Translations under genes and position numbers: made by a program
Notes under the pieces: generated by a model
What the model was told of the DNA's origin: nothing
Database searches by the model: none
The model's input: only the letters and a program-made list of their open reading frames with translations
In this document: positions 14,568 to 26,200 of the stretch, in pieces
Position numbering within the stretch: position 1 is the stretch's first letter
How the letters are laid out: the number at the start of each line of letters is the position of its first letter
NCBI GenBank assembly: GCA_003864495.1
Contig: ML133409.1
Location: 964,818-1,028,817 of the forward strand
From: Nemopilema nomurai
Taxonomy: Eukaryota; Cnidaria; Scyphozoa; Rhizostomeae; Rhizostomatidae
Direction: 5' to 3'
DNA: 64,000 nt

Positions 14568-14850
14568 CAGCAGAAGCATTGATTAGCAGGATCACTGATC
14601 AACAGCAGCAGTGATTAGCGGCATCACATATCAGCAGAAGCATTGATTAGCAGGGTCACTGATCAACAGCATCATTGACTAGAAGCATCACTTGTCAGCA
14701 GAAGCATTGATTAGCAGGATCACTGATCAACAGCAGCAGTGACTAGAAGCATCACTTATCAGCAGAAGCATTGATTAGCAGGATCACTGATCAACAGCAG
14801 CAGTGACTAGCGGCATCGCTCATCAGCAGAAGCATTGATTAGCAGTATTA
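14568..14850. repeat. 64-bp tandem repeat array
   Basis: The phrase CAGCAGAAGCATTGATTAGC recurs at 14568, 14632, 14696, 14760 and 14824, an exact 64-bp period. Copies differ by scattered substitutions. The same vocabulary (GATTAGC, CAGCAG, GATCAAC) continues in decayed form back to about 14420, so the array was probably longer. No coding frame is preserved. Confidence 0.9.
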
Positions 14851-14869
14851 CTGACCAGCATAAGCCTTA

Positions 14870-17800
14870 AAGGGTGACCAAAGTTATTAGCTTCAAGACA
14901 TAGCTTTCCACAAGAAGCAGCAAGCAAAGAAAAATAGAAGCGACAGTTGTTTCAACTTTGAAATAGTGAACGGAAAACAGTAAAAGCAGGCTATTGACTG
15001 AACTTGTGCTGTAAACCAAATGCATGCTGACATTCCATTTCGTCTCATTTCTATGCTAGCTGTTCATCGTGAAAGAAGAAGGGCACGAAGTTAAAGATAG
15101 CCAATTTCACTCACTTGGAGCTGAAAGATTTGCTTAAATGCAAATTTTAGACTTCACCAAGGGGACTTGATTCGCATTTACAAAGAGAGATGGACGCTTT
15201 TAGCCAATTGTACACGTGAGCTGCGATTTATGGATCAACCATCGTGCGGCCAGTTTTGAAGAATCGTTCCATTCAAGAAGGTAAAATTTTCGTGAAATAT
15301 AATTAATAAAGTCAAGAAAGAAAGCAATTGACTCTGGATTCGTTTAATACTTATCGGATTATGCGTCACTTTGAACGTGGTAAGTTATAACCAAATAAGC
15401 CATTATTACTCGCAATAAAGAAATAATTTCTCCAGAACAACTGGCTTTAGGCGGGGACTGACACCATTTCAACGTAATCCCTACAAATATTATGATATGG
15501 CTAAGCCAAAAATAGCCAACAACAACCTTGAATTTTACTCCTGAAAAATGTTTTCAGATTGTTCTTTTTTTCCAATCTCAAAAAAAAATTTCGATTCACC
15601 TAGTCAGTAAAAGTTTTAAGGATCAGAACTCGTTTACCGCTCTGTCTTGGCCCCACACGTTTTCTGTTCTTCTCCCCGTCAATGAAGCAACGATTCGAAA
15701 TACATGCATCCATGTCTCCATGTGTCTTCTGTAGCCTACGCAGTGCCATTTAAGAAGGGGGGCGGGCGGCGGTGGGGGTGGTGTTGTAAAAATCGGAAAC
15801 GAGCCCCTTGCTTCAGGAATGTTAATGGGACCCACGAAACAGCCCTATATTTGTCTCAACAATCCCTTGCCCTCTGCATGTTTTATGTTGATGAGCACCG
15901 TCAGTGTTCTTGATTAAGCAATTTTGTAAGAATGGTACGGGAATCCTTGTCTCAAACAAAAAGTCCTGTATGAAACGTGGTTTCCTATAGTATGGTTGAT
16001 AAACGCAATCACCATAGAGTCATATGTCTATAGCAAAACGCTACAAAGTTACAAAAATGTACTTCCGTTGACAATGTTGGGGCAAATGTTTCTTTAATAT
16101 GACATTTGCCACCACAAATCTAAATTTGTCACAACTTTCAGTGAAACAGAGACTAAGGAGAAAATCTATATCGCTAGGAGGGCTCCCGCTAAATAAGTTC
16201 GTGAGATAATTTGAGATATACGGTAAGCAGCTTTCGGAAGATCTTGGAGTATTTGGTTGCGATTGCGCTCCAGACCACCTGTGAAAGGTTCGATGACAAT
16301 GTCCAAGTCTACATAACGTGTCCTTAACCAACCATGAATATGACAAACGTTGTACTAATAGAAACAACCAGCAAAGAAATCTGGCAGATTCTTTAAATAT
16401 ATGAGATGATAACCCAGAAAATTCCAGCAAAGGGCGGGACGCAGAAAGGGTACCAATGAAATTGCTGTCTTTTAGTTGGAATCAAGCATTCAAACAGCTA
16501 TTGTTAATACAGCAGGCAATACCTCGAATCCTCGAATTAGCCCGCTGGGGTTTATTTATTTGTGATGCTTTTTGTTGGGGGGGGGGGTGGGGTTATTGGA
16601 GGGAGGCTTGTCAAATTACCAGAAAAACATGCGACATAAAGAGATAATTTTTGAAATTTCTTTTCTTTTCGTATTTTCAATTTATTTTTTAATTGATTTC
16701 AAATATTTCAAGTATAAAAGTTAGCCTATGGTATTACCATGCCATTATAAACACGAGCAATTAGTCGGTCATATTCCAGTTGAAATTTCTCGACTGATAA
16801 ACTGTTTTTGAAGCTGTAAAATCAAATACAATGATGGCCGTTGTTAACGGGAAAGAAAGCGAGACATTGGTTTAGTTGTCCAAGCGAAGTTTACTGCCTA
16901 TACAGGAAACAAGAACCATGAACAGATATTCGTAACAAACTATACAGAAAATAATATCTTCTGGAACTACCTGTCTATAATGACGAATACATTATCAAAA
17001 GACCTCCTATATTTTAGTCGGAACTTCTTTATGCACATTTGATTAATCATTGCTTTTATTAATTAAGTGTAAACTTTGTGGCAATTCAATAAAATTCTAA
17101 AAGCAACCTCAGGAGTCGGGAATCAACAATCGAAGGAGGGGGCTTATTCGAGGAGGGGGCACTTATTAAATTTGGGTGATTTTTTGCTTGAGTATCTTCT
17201 TTGATTGAAAACACGCCTATTCAGTAATGACATCAACGTGTGATGAGAAAGGAAAGTCGATGTACAATTGACGTGAAAATGAAAAGAAAATGCAAAGGAC
17301 ACATCACAAGCACATTAGGCAACAGAAGTCAGAATTCAATTGGAGTACCCTTCCAACTTCAGCAGAGCACGTGGTCTATTGTGCGCGTATGTGTTCGCGA
17401 CGTGGCATCAAGCCAAGAAAAGGTACAAGGTGCTATGTAAACCAACACGTTATGGTGCCTTTGATCCAAACAGCAATATGACTTAGGATTAGAAATCGGG
17501 ACGGTCGGTTTCATTTCAACATTGAAGTGTCAACCAACCTACAAGCGCTAGAATTCACTTTGTTTTCTCTTACACTTCGTCAAGGTATTTGACAGAGTCG
17601 AAGCTTGTGAATGCCAAGGACATCTGTAGACAGAAACTTTGTAACAGGTGCTACAGTCAGCGAAAAGCCAGATTTCAAGAAGAAGTTCATAACCACCCAA
17701 TAAAGGTGATGACAGGGTGCCACAAGGATGCATTTGAAGGCCAATATTTGTAAGTAAACACACTCACGAAATGGTGAAACAAGTAGCTATCGTCCTTGGA

Positions 17801-18640
17801 GTCCATGCCGATACAAATACAATGGTTTCTAAGATTCTGGTGGCACAGGGCCGATTGCTGAAAGCAACGCAAATAAAAAATGCTGCATATATGAGAAATA
17901 TATAATGAGAACATGGCGAACTCTTTTTCTTTGGCGTTAAAGTAGAAGACAGCATCATTTAAGCTGTGGTGTCATCGACTCATCCTAAATAGTAGGTGAA
18001 CAAATTTGGTATCGGATGGGTCAATACTGCAGCAAATGGAGCAATAAAATCCGAGTATTTTCTGATCGGACCTTTAAGACAGATCTGGGGCGAACGGCGC
18101 CTTTTGGTCAGGCTGTTCGGGTTCTGAAGATGCGAAAAGTTGAAAGAACGTGTTTGGTGGATGCTGATCATTTCCAGCTGACCAAGTGTGTTGGCACCAT
18201 AGAAATAGTAGGGCACAAACTGACTTGCCATTCCAGCTTGTCAAAGGCGCTTAAAACAATGAAAAATTGTCAATGACGACATTTCTTTTCTTTGTAATCT
18301 AGAAACCAAATGGCAATCACGAATGTATCTCAAAGATCAAGTTTCAATAACTTTGCCCAGTTCATGTTTGAAATGCAGGATCACCTGACGCCTGGCAAGC
18401 TGCCCACGAAAATGATTTCCTGGAAAGCACAAAATTTCGTCATCATTTTTACGGGCGGCTTCGGCCTCGATGATTTTATATGTCGAAACGCGTGGTGTCG
18501 ATTAACATGCATGCGAAGGAGCTTGAACATAACCTAGCATTTTACCGGCTGTTTTGCATTTAGGCCAAAGGTGATAAAGTCTTGGTTATAAATGTGTAGT
18601 GTGTAATGCATAATGTGTAATGTGTAGTGACCCTGTCACC
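14870..18640. other. Intergenic, no gene recognised; possible decayed elements
   Basis: No conserved exon was recognised. A G-run lies at about 16577-16587. A G-rich TTATT repeat at 17125-17175 resembles one at 46.8 kb. The interval 17.2-18.5 kb has several overlapping open frames and higher GC than its surroundings, which could reflect a decayed mobile element, but no motif is good enough to name one. Confidence 0.4.
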
Positions 18641-18651
18641 GAATAGGGAGA

Positions 18652-18713
18652 GACAGAAGGAACACTTGCATCGGCAACATATGATGTTTTGTTATGCAAG
18701 TGTCCCTTCTGTC
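18652..18713. repeat. Hairpin: 20-bp inverted repeat, 22-nt loop
   Basis: The left arm 18652-18671 (GACAGAAGGAACACTTGCAT) pairs with 18694-18713 (ATGCAAGTGTCCCTTCTGTC), 19 of 20 positions matching. Pairing continues weakly outward through the purine-rich left flank and the TTTTCCTC right flank. It could be a small folding RNA, a short MITE relic or a cruciform. There is no evidence of transcription. Confidence 0.7.
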
Positions 18714-18888
18714 TTTTCCTCATTCTGTGAACCTGCCCTGCAGACTGACACGCATAAGCTGGTGCATATGACAGCTGATGTCAGCATTCTTGACGGGAAC
18801 TTTCACGGGACATACATAACAGAAATCTTGGTTTGTTAAACTGCAAAGAGATAACTGGCAGGTAACCTTGCTTTCTTTACTATTGCAG

Positions 18889-19016
18889 TAACATAGCAAT
18901 ACATATGGACGTAGTCTAACATGGCAATACATATGGACGTAGTCTAACATGGCAATACATATGGACGTAGTCTAACATGGCAATACATATGGACGTAGTC
19001 TAACATGGCAATACAT
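18889..19016. repeat. 28-bp tandem repeat, about 4.6 copies
   Basis: Units start at 18889, 18917, 18945, 18973 and 19001 (partial) and contain AATACATATGGACGTAGTC. After the first unit (ACATAGC versus ACATGGC) the copies are identical, indicating recent expansion. There are no spacers, so it is not a CRISPR-like array. Confidence 0.9.
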
Positions 19017-19874
19017 TCCGATGCAGTACAGAAAAACAATGGAATATCCTATATTTTAGTCCAAAGTTAGTAAAAACGTGAGATTCCACGATTAAGCATC
19101 TACTACATGAAAGAACGGTTGCAAAGGAAAGACCAAATGACCCAACCACAGCAGTGCCATCGCAGTGTGTGTTCAGAAAACTTTCTGCAGCCAAGAATGA
19201 TTACAATGCCTGCCTTTCTATACTTGCAAAAATTCCAAAAAAGGTTGCGTTAAGCGTGCTGAGGAAGCAATTGACCATTATATTTAGTGTAATGTTGTAG
19301 TATTCTGAATTGACAAAATTATCTATCCATCTTATTTGCACGTCTCTTCCACGTTTTCTCTCTGCTTGTCCTTTATACGCCATTCAAAGCGTCTTTGTCT
19401 CCTGATCTTAATTTTTGCATTATGTGTGAAACGTTAAATTTCCTGCTATGGGTAGGTTGGTTGCCTTTCTATGACGCATTTTGCTGGGTGTCATCGGATT
19501 TCGTTCCCTTTCGGCGTTTAGTTGGAGGTTTATAAAAACCGGCTACATGATTAATCAGACCTGACTAATAGAAATTGGTAAATCTTCATTGTGTTGGTTA
19601 CGATGAGGTGCAATATTCGGAAAAGTAATCTTGCGGCACCGAAATGCGGCAAAAGCGGAAGTTTACAAAGAAATCGGGAAACTACGTCATAGACCAAGAA
19701 TCAAGATGGCGACAAAGCGCAGTACAGCATAGCGACTCCGGCAGATTTGTCGGGACACTTTTTTTTAGATGCTTAACCAACATCTAAATGAAAACAAATG
19801 AAAGGAGATTTCATGGAAATTTCACTTCATCATGATGGTCAAGACAGAGATTAGAATGCAACTAGGGTTGTCGA

Positions 19875-20122
19875 TGACGTCATGAACATACACGTGAATT
19901 CGACGACACGGTCACGTGAAAAGGCATGTCGGACGAGGGGTTTGGGGTTTTCGTCAGCCGACCAGAGGCGATAAATGACGATTTAATTTTACACGGTCAT
20001 GTGACCCCTCGGTCATGTGACCCCCTAGTAGCTGACTAAATCAGGTCTTTTGATGGACTTCACAAAGGAACTGTAAGCCGAGAAAGTCACACCTTGGAAC
20101 CATGTGCTCTTTGAGACACGTG
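19875..20122. promoter_or_regulatory. Cluster of palindromic factor sites (CRE, CACGTG E-boxes, GGTCA inverted repeats)
   Basis: Within 250 bp there is a perfect CRE palindrome TGACGTCA (19875-19882), CACGTG E-boxes at 19891 and 19913 and another near 20117, and two head-to-tail copies of GGTCATGTGACC from 19995, an inverted repeat of GGTCA half-sites with 2-bp spacing. Such density is unusual for AT-rich intergenic DNA and suggests an enhancer or an unannotated promoter. Function is inferred. Confidence 0.4.
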
Positions 20123-20199
20123 AGTCTGCAAGTCGACATTTGCCTTGGAAGAACCCATCTCTAATGCGACTGAAATACTGAGGTCCTTTTTGGAATTCG

Positions 20200-23187
20200 T
20201 TCCTGAAATAAATTATCACTATGCATCGTTACAAAAATGCAATTATCTACAATGGTGAACTGTAACGTGTTAAATGCCAATCAAGATACTATCTTGTTGT
20301 GAGATAAAAAGATGGTGGTTGCAGAGTGAGCTAAGACAAAAGAAAAGTGCGAAAAATTTATATCTTGTGGGTCATCGCAAAGAATTCCAGTTTTGGTTCA
20401 GAATCGCCGGTTTTTATGTGTCAGCGACCACAGGACTGTTTCAACAGAAATAGAAGCACCTGAGATGACTAGCCCTGGCTGGCTTTTGTAGCCAGGGTTG
20501 TTAAACCCAAACCATAATCGATTTCAGTGACAGGAGGATTGAACGGAAGACTTATGATCGTCATTTTTCAATTCAATTCTGTAATGGACTTACAATGATT
20601 GTATCTTGAAAGCATATGCGGCACAAAAACAACCTTCTTGTTTTTTTATTCAGAGCAGGATCAATAACGGTTGCAATACCCGCCTCTAATCTCACTCTTC
20701 TAGGCTATGATTTCATTATTCCGTTTTCAAATGTCTGCAATTCGAATCACTTAGTTTTGTGTCTCCGCTTTGAACAGCGTTTCCAAATGTCTCCAAAACA
20801 GACACATTCGCTCCGTTTTCGTGTAATGAAAACAAATTCTAAACCTTATTCTAAACTCCCATTTGCATGATTTACAGTGTATTCTCGCCATGCCTGTTGC
20901 AACACGTGACTCTTATTACTCCTACATCCACCCAAGCGACGTTTCAAGTACGTGGACAAATTAACTGCGACAGTGTCTATGATCAACTTCCCTTAGCATG
21001 CTCAAATAGGTCGTATCTCCATAATTTATCTTATCTCAGTCATTTTTCAAGTTTGCACACTTTCATGCAATCCATATTTTTGTTTTACGAGCCACTTAGC
21101 CGTCATACGGTGAAAAGTCAATAAAGGAATCGAGGAAGTAATAGCATTTGCCAGACGTAGGAAGCAACACAATGGCATGTATTGCCATAACTATTCATTC
21201 TTCTCCCCGTTTTTTCAAACTTAACTTGCCTACACATTTCTTTAACAAAAGACAACTCAGGAAAATTGTCAACTCATATCTCTGTTTTCCTCTAAGAAAA
21301 CGCTATTTTAGCAAGAAACAGCGGAAACACATCTTTTGCACACTTACAGTTACAGAGGCTTTTCTTTCGACTGCAATCCTCTAAACGCGATCATATACTG
21401 AGGAAACAGAGAGCGCACGATTGCCTGTAACTTCGCGTGAGCGAACTTCACGACTTTTTAGAAGGGTGCATTTAGAAATGTAGACTGACCCATACCTCCT
21501 AAAATGAAATAAGAATAAGAATTGCCAAAGGAACAAATGATGCCCGTTATTTGATAGTAACCGACAACTGTGTTCGTTTCAAAGAGCGGGAGAACTTTTC
21601 AAAGAAAGAATGTTGAATCGTGCTAAATCTATTTTCAGCAGCTTTCGAATACTTCTCTATTCCCTAGCAACAATCTGAACCAAACCCAACGCTAATGGCA
21701 CCTGTTAAAGCACAAGTACCATGTACCACAGGGACATCGCCAGCTACGATTATTAGAAAATTGAGATTTCACCGAACCACCACCTCACAGATACACATAA
21801 AGACAAACTAGTTGAAAACAATCCCACTTCCTAGGGATACTAAGGAAAGAATGCGGAGGAGATAATGCAGAGGGGATAATGCGGAAGAGATATGACGTAG
21901 AAGATAATGCGATTATCAGAAAGAAGTGCAACACACGTGGAAATACTTTTCTCAGGGGTTACAGCCCTAAATGCTGCTCAAGATGCAGTAGTCTCACAGT
22001 AGGGATACAGGTACAAGTACACCTCCACACTTATTGCAGACACAAACTGGGAAATATAGCGATAAGTGGGAAATGTATACTTCAGCCTGCAAACCAAGTT
22101 TACTGACCTCAAATGCCTGCCTTGCTTCAGTGGATTAGAAGAAAAACACAGTTGGCTTTAGCTATGACATATATACAAAGAAATTATTAATATACAAGGG
22201 GATACTTCGATTATGGAATGGAATACGGTTCTGAAACAAAGAAAGAGGTCTTGTGAAAGCACAACTACGAGAATGGACATTTGTTTACGGTGTTATTCAC
22301 GTGGAGGGAATGAACTTGATGGTTAGCTTGAGGAAGATTTTTGGCCAACTTTCCTTTTATTTCTGGTTAAAACTCCTGCAAGATTTACACTGCTGCTTCC
22401 TACCATCAAATAAAATGATAATAAATAAAGTTCATTAGTAGAAAAATTAAGATTTCCCCCAGGTTTATTCCTACACATTGACGAAGATGTACCTTTAGCT
22501 GTAGATGTAACGAAGATGTAAATTAGGTACCACTAACCAATAAAATTTACAAACGTAAAATTTCACAACGGGCATTACTAATCTCCACATTTAAATGATG
22601 AAGTGGGATAATAACAAAAAAGTTCCACAAAAATGAGATTAAACTCAGTTGTAACCAAATGCGCTAAAGTTTACACCATAACAACGGCACGAGCACTGGG
22701 GAATAGGTAATTGTCAAGCAATTAACGCGGGGAACGCCGATGAGGGAGACTTCCTTGGAAGATATTCCCAGATTAGGGACTTTTTTGGTTAAACCAAGTT
22801 GTGGTTAACATAAATATACTTCTAAAGTGAAAAAGGCGAACGTTTGTGGTGAACACTGAGTGAAGAAATCCACATTTCCCGAGGGTAAAAAAGCAGTATC
22901 GCCTTTGAGTGAATAAACAGAACAATGTTAGAGGACAGAAACCAATGTAGTATATGCTTAAACAGCGAACTACACCATAAAAGGTCTATGGGACATAGAT
23001 TAAGTTTCACTGTATAAATAGCTACTTTGATGCTTATAAATCAATTGCTAAGTCTAATTTCAAGAAGGACCTACAAAAATATTTACAGAAATGAGCCTAA
23101 AAATAATAAGAAGAAAAGACTCACAAAGAAAGAAAAACACACAAAGTGGCAGAACATCACAAAAATCCTAAAATCGTGTTCATGGGG
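20200..23187. other. Intergenic, 3' flank of SPPL3
   Basis: No gene recognised. It lies beyond the SPPL3 stop codon, so the leftward SPPL3 3' UTR and its polyadenylation site should fall just below 23188. Confidence 0.5.
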
Positions 23188-23256
23188 TCACACTTCTAGT
23201 TCTTTGCCCTTGCTTGCATCATGGAAAGGATTTTGCCACATGTTTCTTAAGTCACC
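23188..23256 (-). CDS. SPPL3: SPPL3 terminal exon
   Basis: Reads [20 protein letters not shown] followed by EV and stop, matching the human ending GDLRRMWSEPF...LEV. It opens in phase 0 after a CTAG acceptor. Confidence 0.93.
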   Translation of the reverse strand, partial: GDLRNMWQNPFHDASKGKELEV

Positions 23257-26200
23257 CTAGAAAGTCGAAATGCACGGATTATAACAGCTATTAACAAAAT
23301 TAAATGGAGACGACAGAATAATACTCGATACCCGATCCCTTTGCAGTATTATTCCCCACCCCTTCCATTTCCCACTTTTTCTTTCCTCCATCGCCCTACC
23401 TCATAAGGACAGACTGCCTAAAACCAGGCTGGGGCTTTACAAAAAGGCAGTCGAGAGGGCTGTAACAACGCCAAATGTATTTCCTCTTGGGCAAGGAATC
23501 GCCAACCTGATGTGGGATAGGGGAGGGGGGTTTGTGGGGGCGTGGCGGTTCGTTCTTCAATTTAATTTCGAACGTTCCTAGGTATTAATCCTACGTCTAC
23601 AGTTGTGTCTATTTTTGACACCAATTTCATCTCCTTCCGATAAGACCTGAAATAGGTACATGTGGCAAGGGGTCACCAATTCCTTGAAAGACATTCCTTT
23701 AGGACATTCTACTCTGTTCTAGTAACTCCCTGTTGTGAAGATGCACCACAATCTTTTCGCAGACATCATTGATCAAGAGACTTTGAGTGGCAAAATGCTA
23801 ATGGAAGCAAAATGCTTATGGAAGCATAAGGATTGCTATCAAATTTGATCAAGCAAAGCCTAAATCGAGAGTCTGAAAGCCATCTCATCGCAGGGGGATA
23901 GCCCGTAACTTTTCTTACTAGCTTACTAGCCTAGTTAATGTTATTCCGATCCTAACTAGCCACCCTGGAGCTTCTGCTTGACAGGATCGCAATGAAAAAG
24001 ATTTCTGCAATGACTAAATTAACTATTCATCTTTTAAGTCTATTCTGCCAGATTGCCTAGATGGAAAACCCAGACTGGTGGATTTGTCATTGCTTGCCCT
24101 TCACCAAATAACCATCAGTGCCGCGAAAATGTAATCTAATACCTCTCTTGAAAATTATCCATTCGTTGCCCTATTGTTAGGCGTTACGTGCCATAGCGCT
24201 AGACCGGACCAAAACTATTCCTTGTAGCTACGAAGCGGACACTTGGCAGGTTAAGGCTTATTCCTTAGGGTAGAGGGCATGCTTGTATCGTGATAAACAC
24301 ATGCCAGTACACATCACAACTTGCCCCTGCGCACCTGAACGGCTTACAACGTTCATGCAGAAAATGTGGAGAAAATCATTGAGTTGATCGGTAAAATTTG
24401 CTGATTTCCTCGCCCAGAGGATCTGCTACACAAATATGCTCCTACTACCGATTACCTTCACAAGAGAACAACTGAAAACTTGTCAATAAAATGCACAAGA
24501 ATGTCTTTAGGATAAGCGAAAATTCCAGACAAACAACTCTTGAAAATACAGAACACACAGCAAAACTACCGCAAGGGAATCGTTTTGTGCTTTACTGAAT
24601 TTACTCCCGGTTGGGTTCCGTAACGAATTTGCTACCGGCAGAGGAAGGTATCGTCTGGACATAGCTTGGTGCAAAGGAAGGTTTTGGGGAGTAGACACGA
24701 ACATGGGTCACGTGCCAACAGCCGATTTGTGGTTCACAAATAAAAATGCAATTACCTTGACGTAAGCGCGTGTAATCAGCGGCAGAATGGTGAACGGGAC
24801 GAGATAGAGTAGAGCAGGCTGAGCACTTTTGGATATTTCCGAGATAGTGGTTGCGGTCAGCAGGCCTACAAAAGACGTTTATGGCTATCAATGACCAAGA
24901 TGCGGTAAAAATGAGTGTTAAAGAAAGGATCAATCAAATTTATCTTCTTTACTGCTCTAGGCTCGGTGTGAATGGAGGCTCGGCTTTTCTGTTTAGTTAC
25001 CAGGGAGAAAATCACGTGACATATGTGCAGGCTTATAGGCCAATGAGCACACATGATTTATGGTGAAAATTTTCATTCCCCATGGATTGGTTGTTTAAGG
25101 ATTTACAAGGGGGAGCAAAATAAGTTGGTTGAACTCACGCTCTCACACCCACTTAATATGTACCCTGTAGGTGAATCATTAATAGTATTTACAAAATAGT
25201 GTTCATAGCTACCCTAAAGACTATTTCAATGAACATGCAACATAATAGTTTTCAGCCAATATGGCCCATCAATTGATTATTTATCACCCCCAATATGTCA
25301 GAAAAATAATTTTGGCACTCAGACTGCAATCCTACAAACTAATTGTGCAAAAAATTGCCCGTATGGAGATAAAACAAAGGACAATATATAATACTGTTGA
25401 TAAAATGATGGTGCCAGGAAGTTTATTACCGGAGTTCGGAAATAATCTGAGTCATGGATGATGGTACAGCGAAATAGACTTATCAAACCACATAACTCAC
25501 CAATGAAATATCCGATAAGAGAGCAGTGGAAGTACGTAATCTTTGAGGTTTCACCTTCGTTCAAGTTCATTCGTTTTTTGTGATTATCGAAGCGTAGGAC
25601 GAAGCATAAAAGCAAGCCAGGCATCACCTAGATATTAATAGGAAAAAAAATTAATTTTAACACTTTCCTTTACAAGTTTGTCATTAATATGGACAAGAGA
25701 CAATGATTTCTGAGTTCACAAAAAACAACATAAGAATTCGAAGCTGATCTGTTTAGAGATCTAACAAGCGCCAAAGAGAAAGTGCTGTTAAACAACACGA
25801 GGAGCGTCACTCAAAAAGTCAAGGCTAAACAGGATATCGGTGCTAAACATAAGCTAATAGTGATGTCCGCATATTATACAAATATCCTGTCATCAAGGTA
25901 AGTGGCAACACTAGGGGTAAAAATGCGTTAAAATGCAACTGGCCCAAAAAAGTAGTAATCACTTACAATATCCCCGAGGCCAAGCATCGAGAAATGTCCA
26001 GTTTTGTAGGAGCTGCAAAACAAAGAAACTGGCAGTAAGAACACCGGAAAGATATGCCTAAAGCAAAGCTTCATTATTCGCACCCGATTCACCGGTCATT
26101 CTTGCTCCGGTTTTAAAGACCCATACACTGTAGTACCGCTAACTGGTTTTCATTCTTGCTCCGGTTTTTAAGACCCATACACTGTAGTACCGCTAACTGG

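Noticed and set aside
17700..17900. Reverse-transcriptase-like string (RVPQGCI then a stop, RPIF) on the plus strand
   Set aside because: It resembles the VPQG box, but a stop interrupts it, the frame before it is broken, and no YADD box follows. Too weak to call a LINE relic.
18889..19016. CRISPR-like direct repeats
   Set aside because: Repeats are contiguous with no unique spacers, and the genome is eukaryotic.
24601..24933. 110-aa minus-strand ORF
   Set aside because: It overlaps SPPL3 exon 24865-24756 in the wrong frame; the correct frame carries [15 protein letters not shown] and joins both neighbouring exons.
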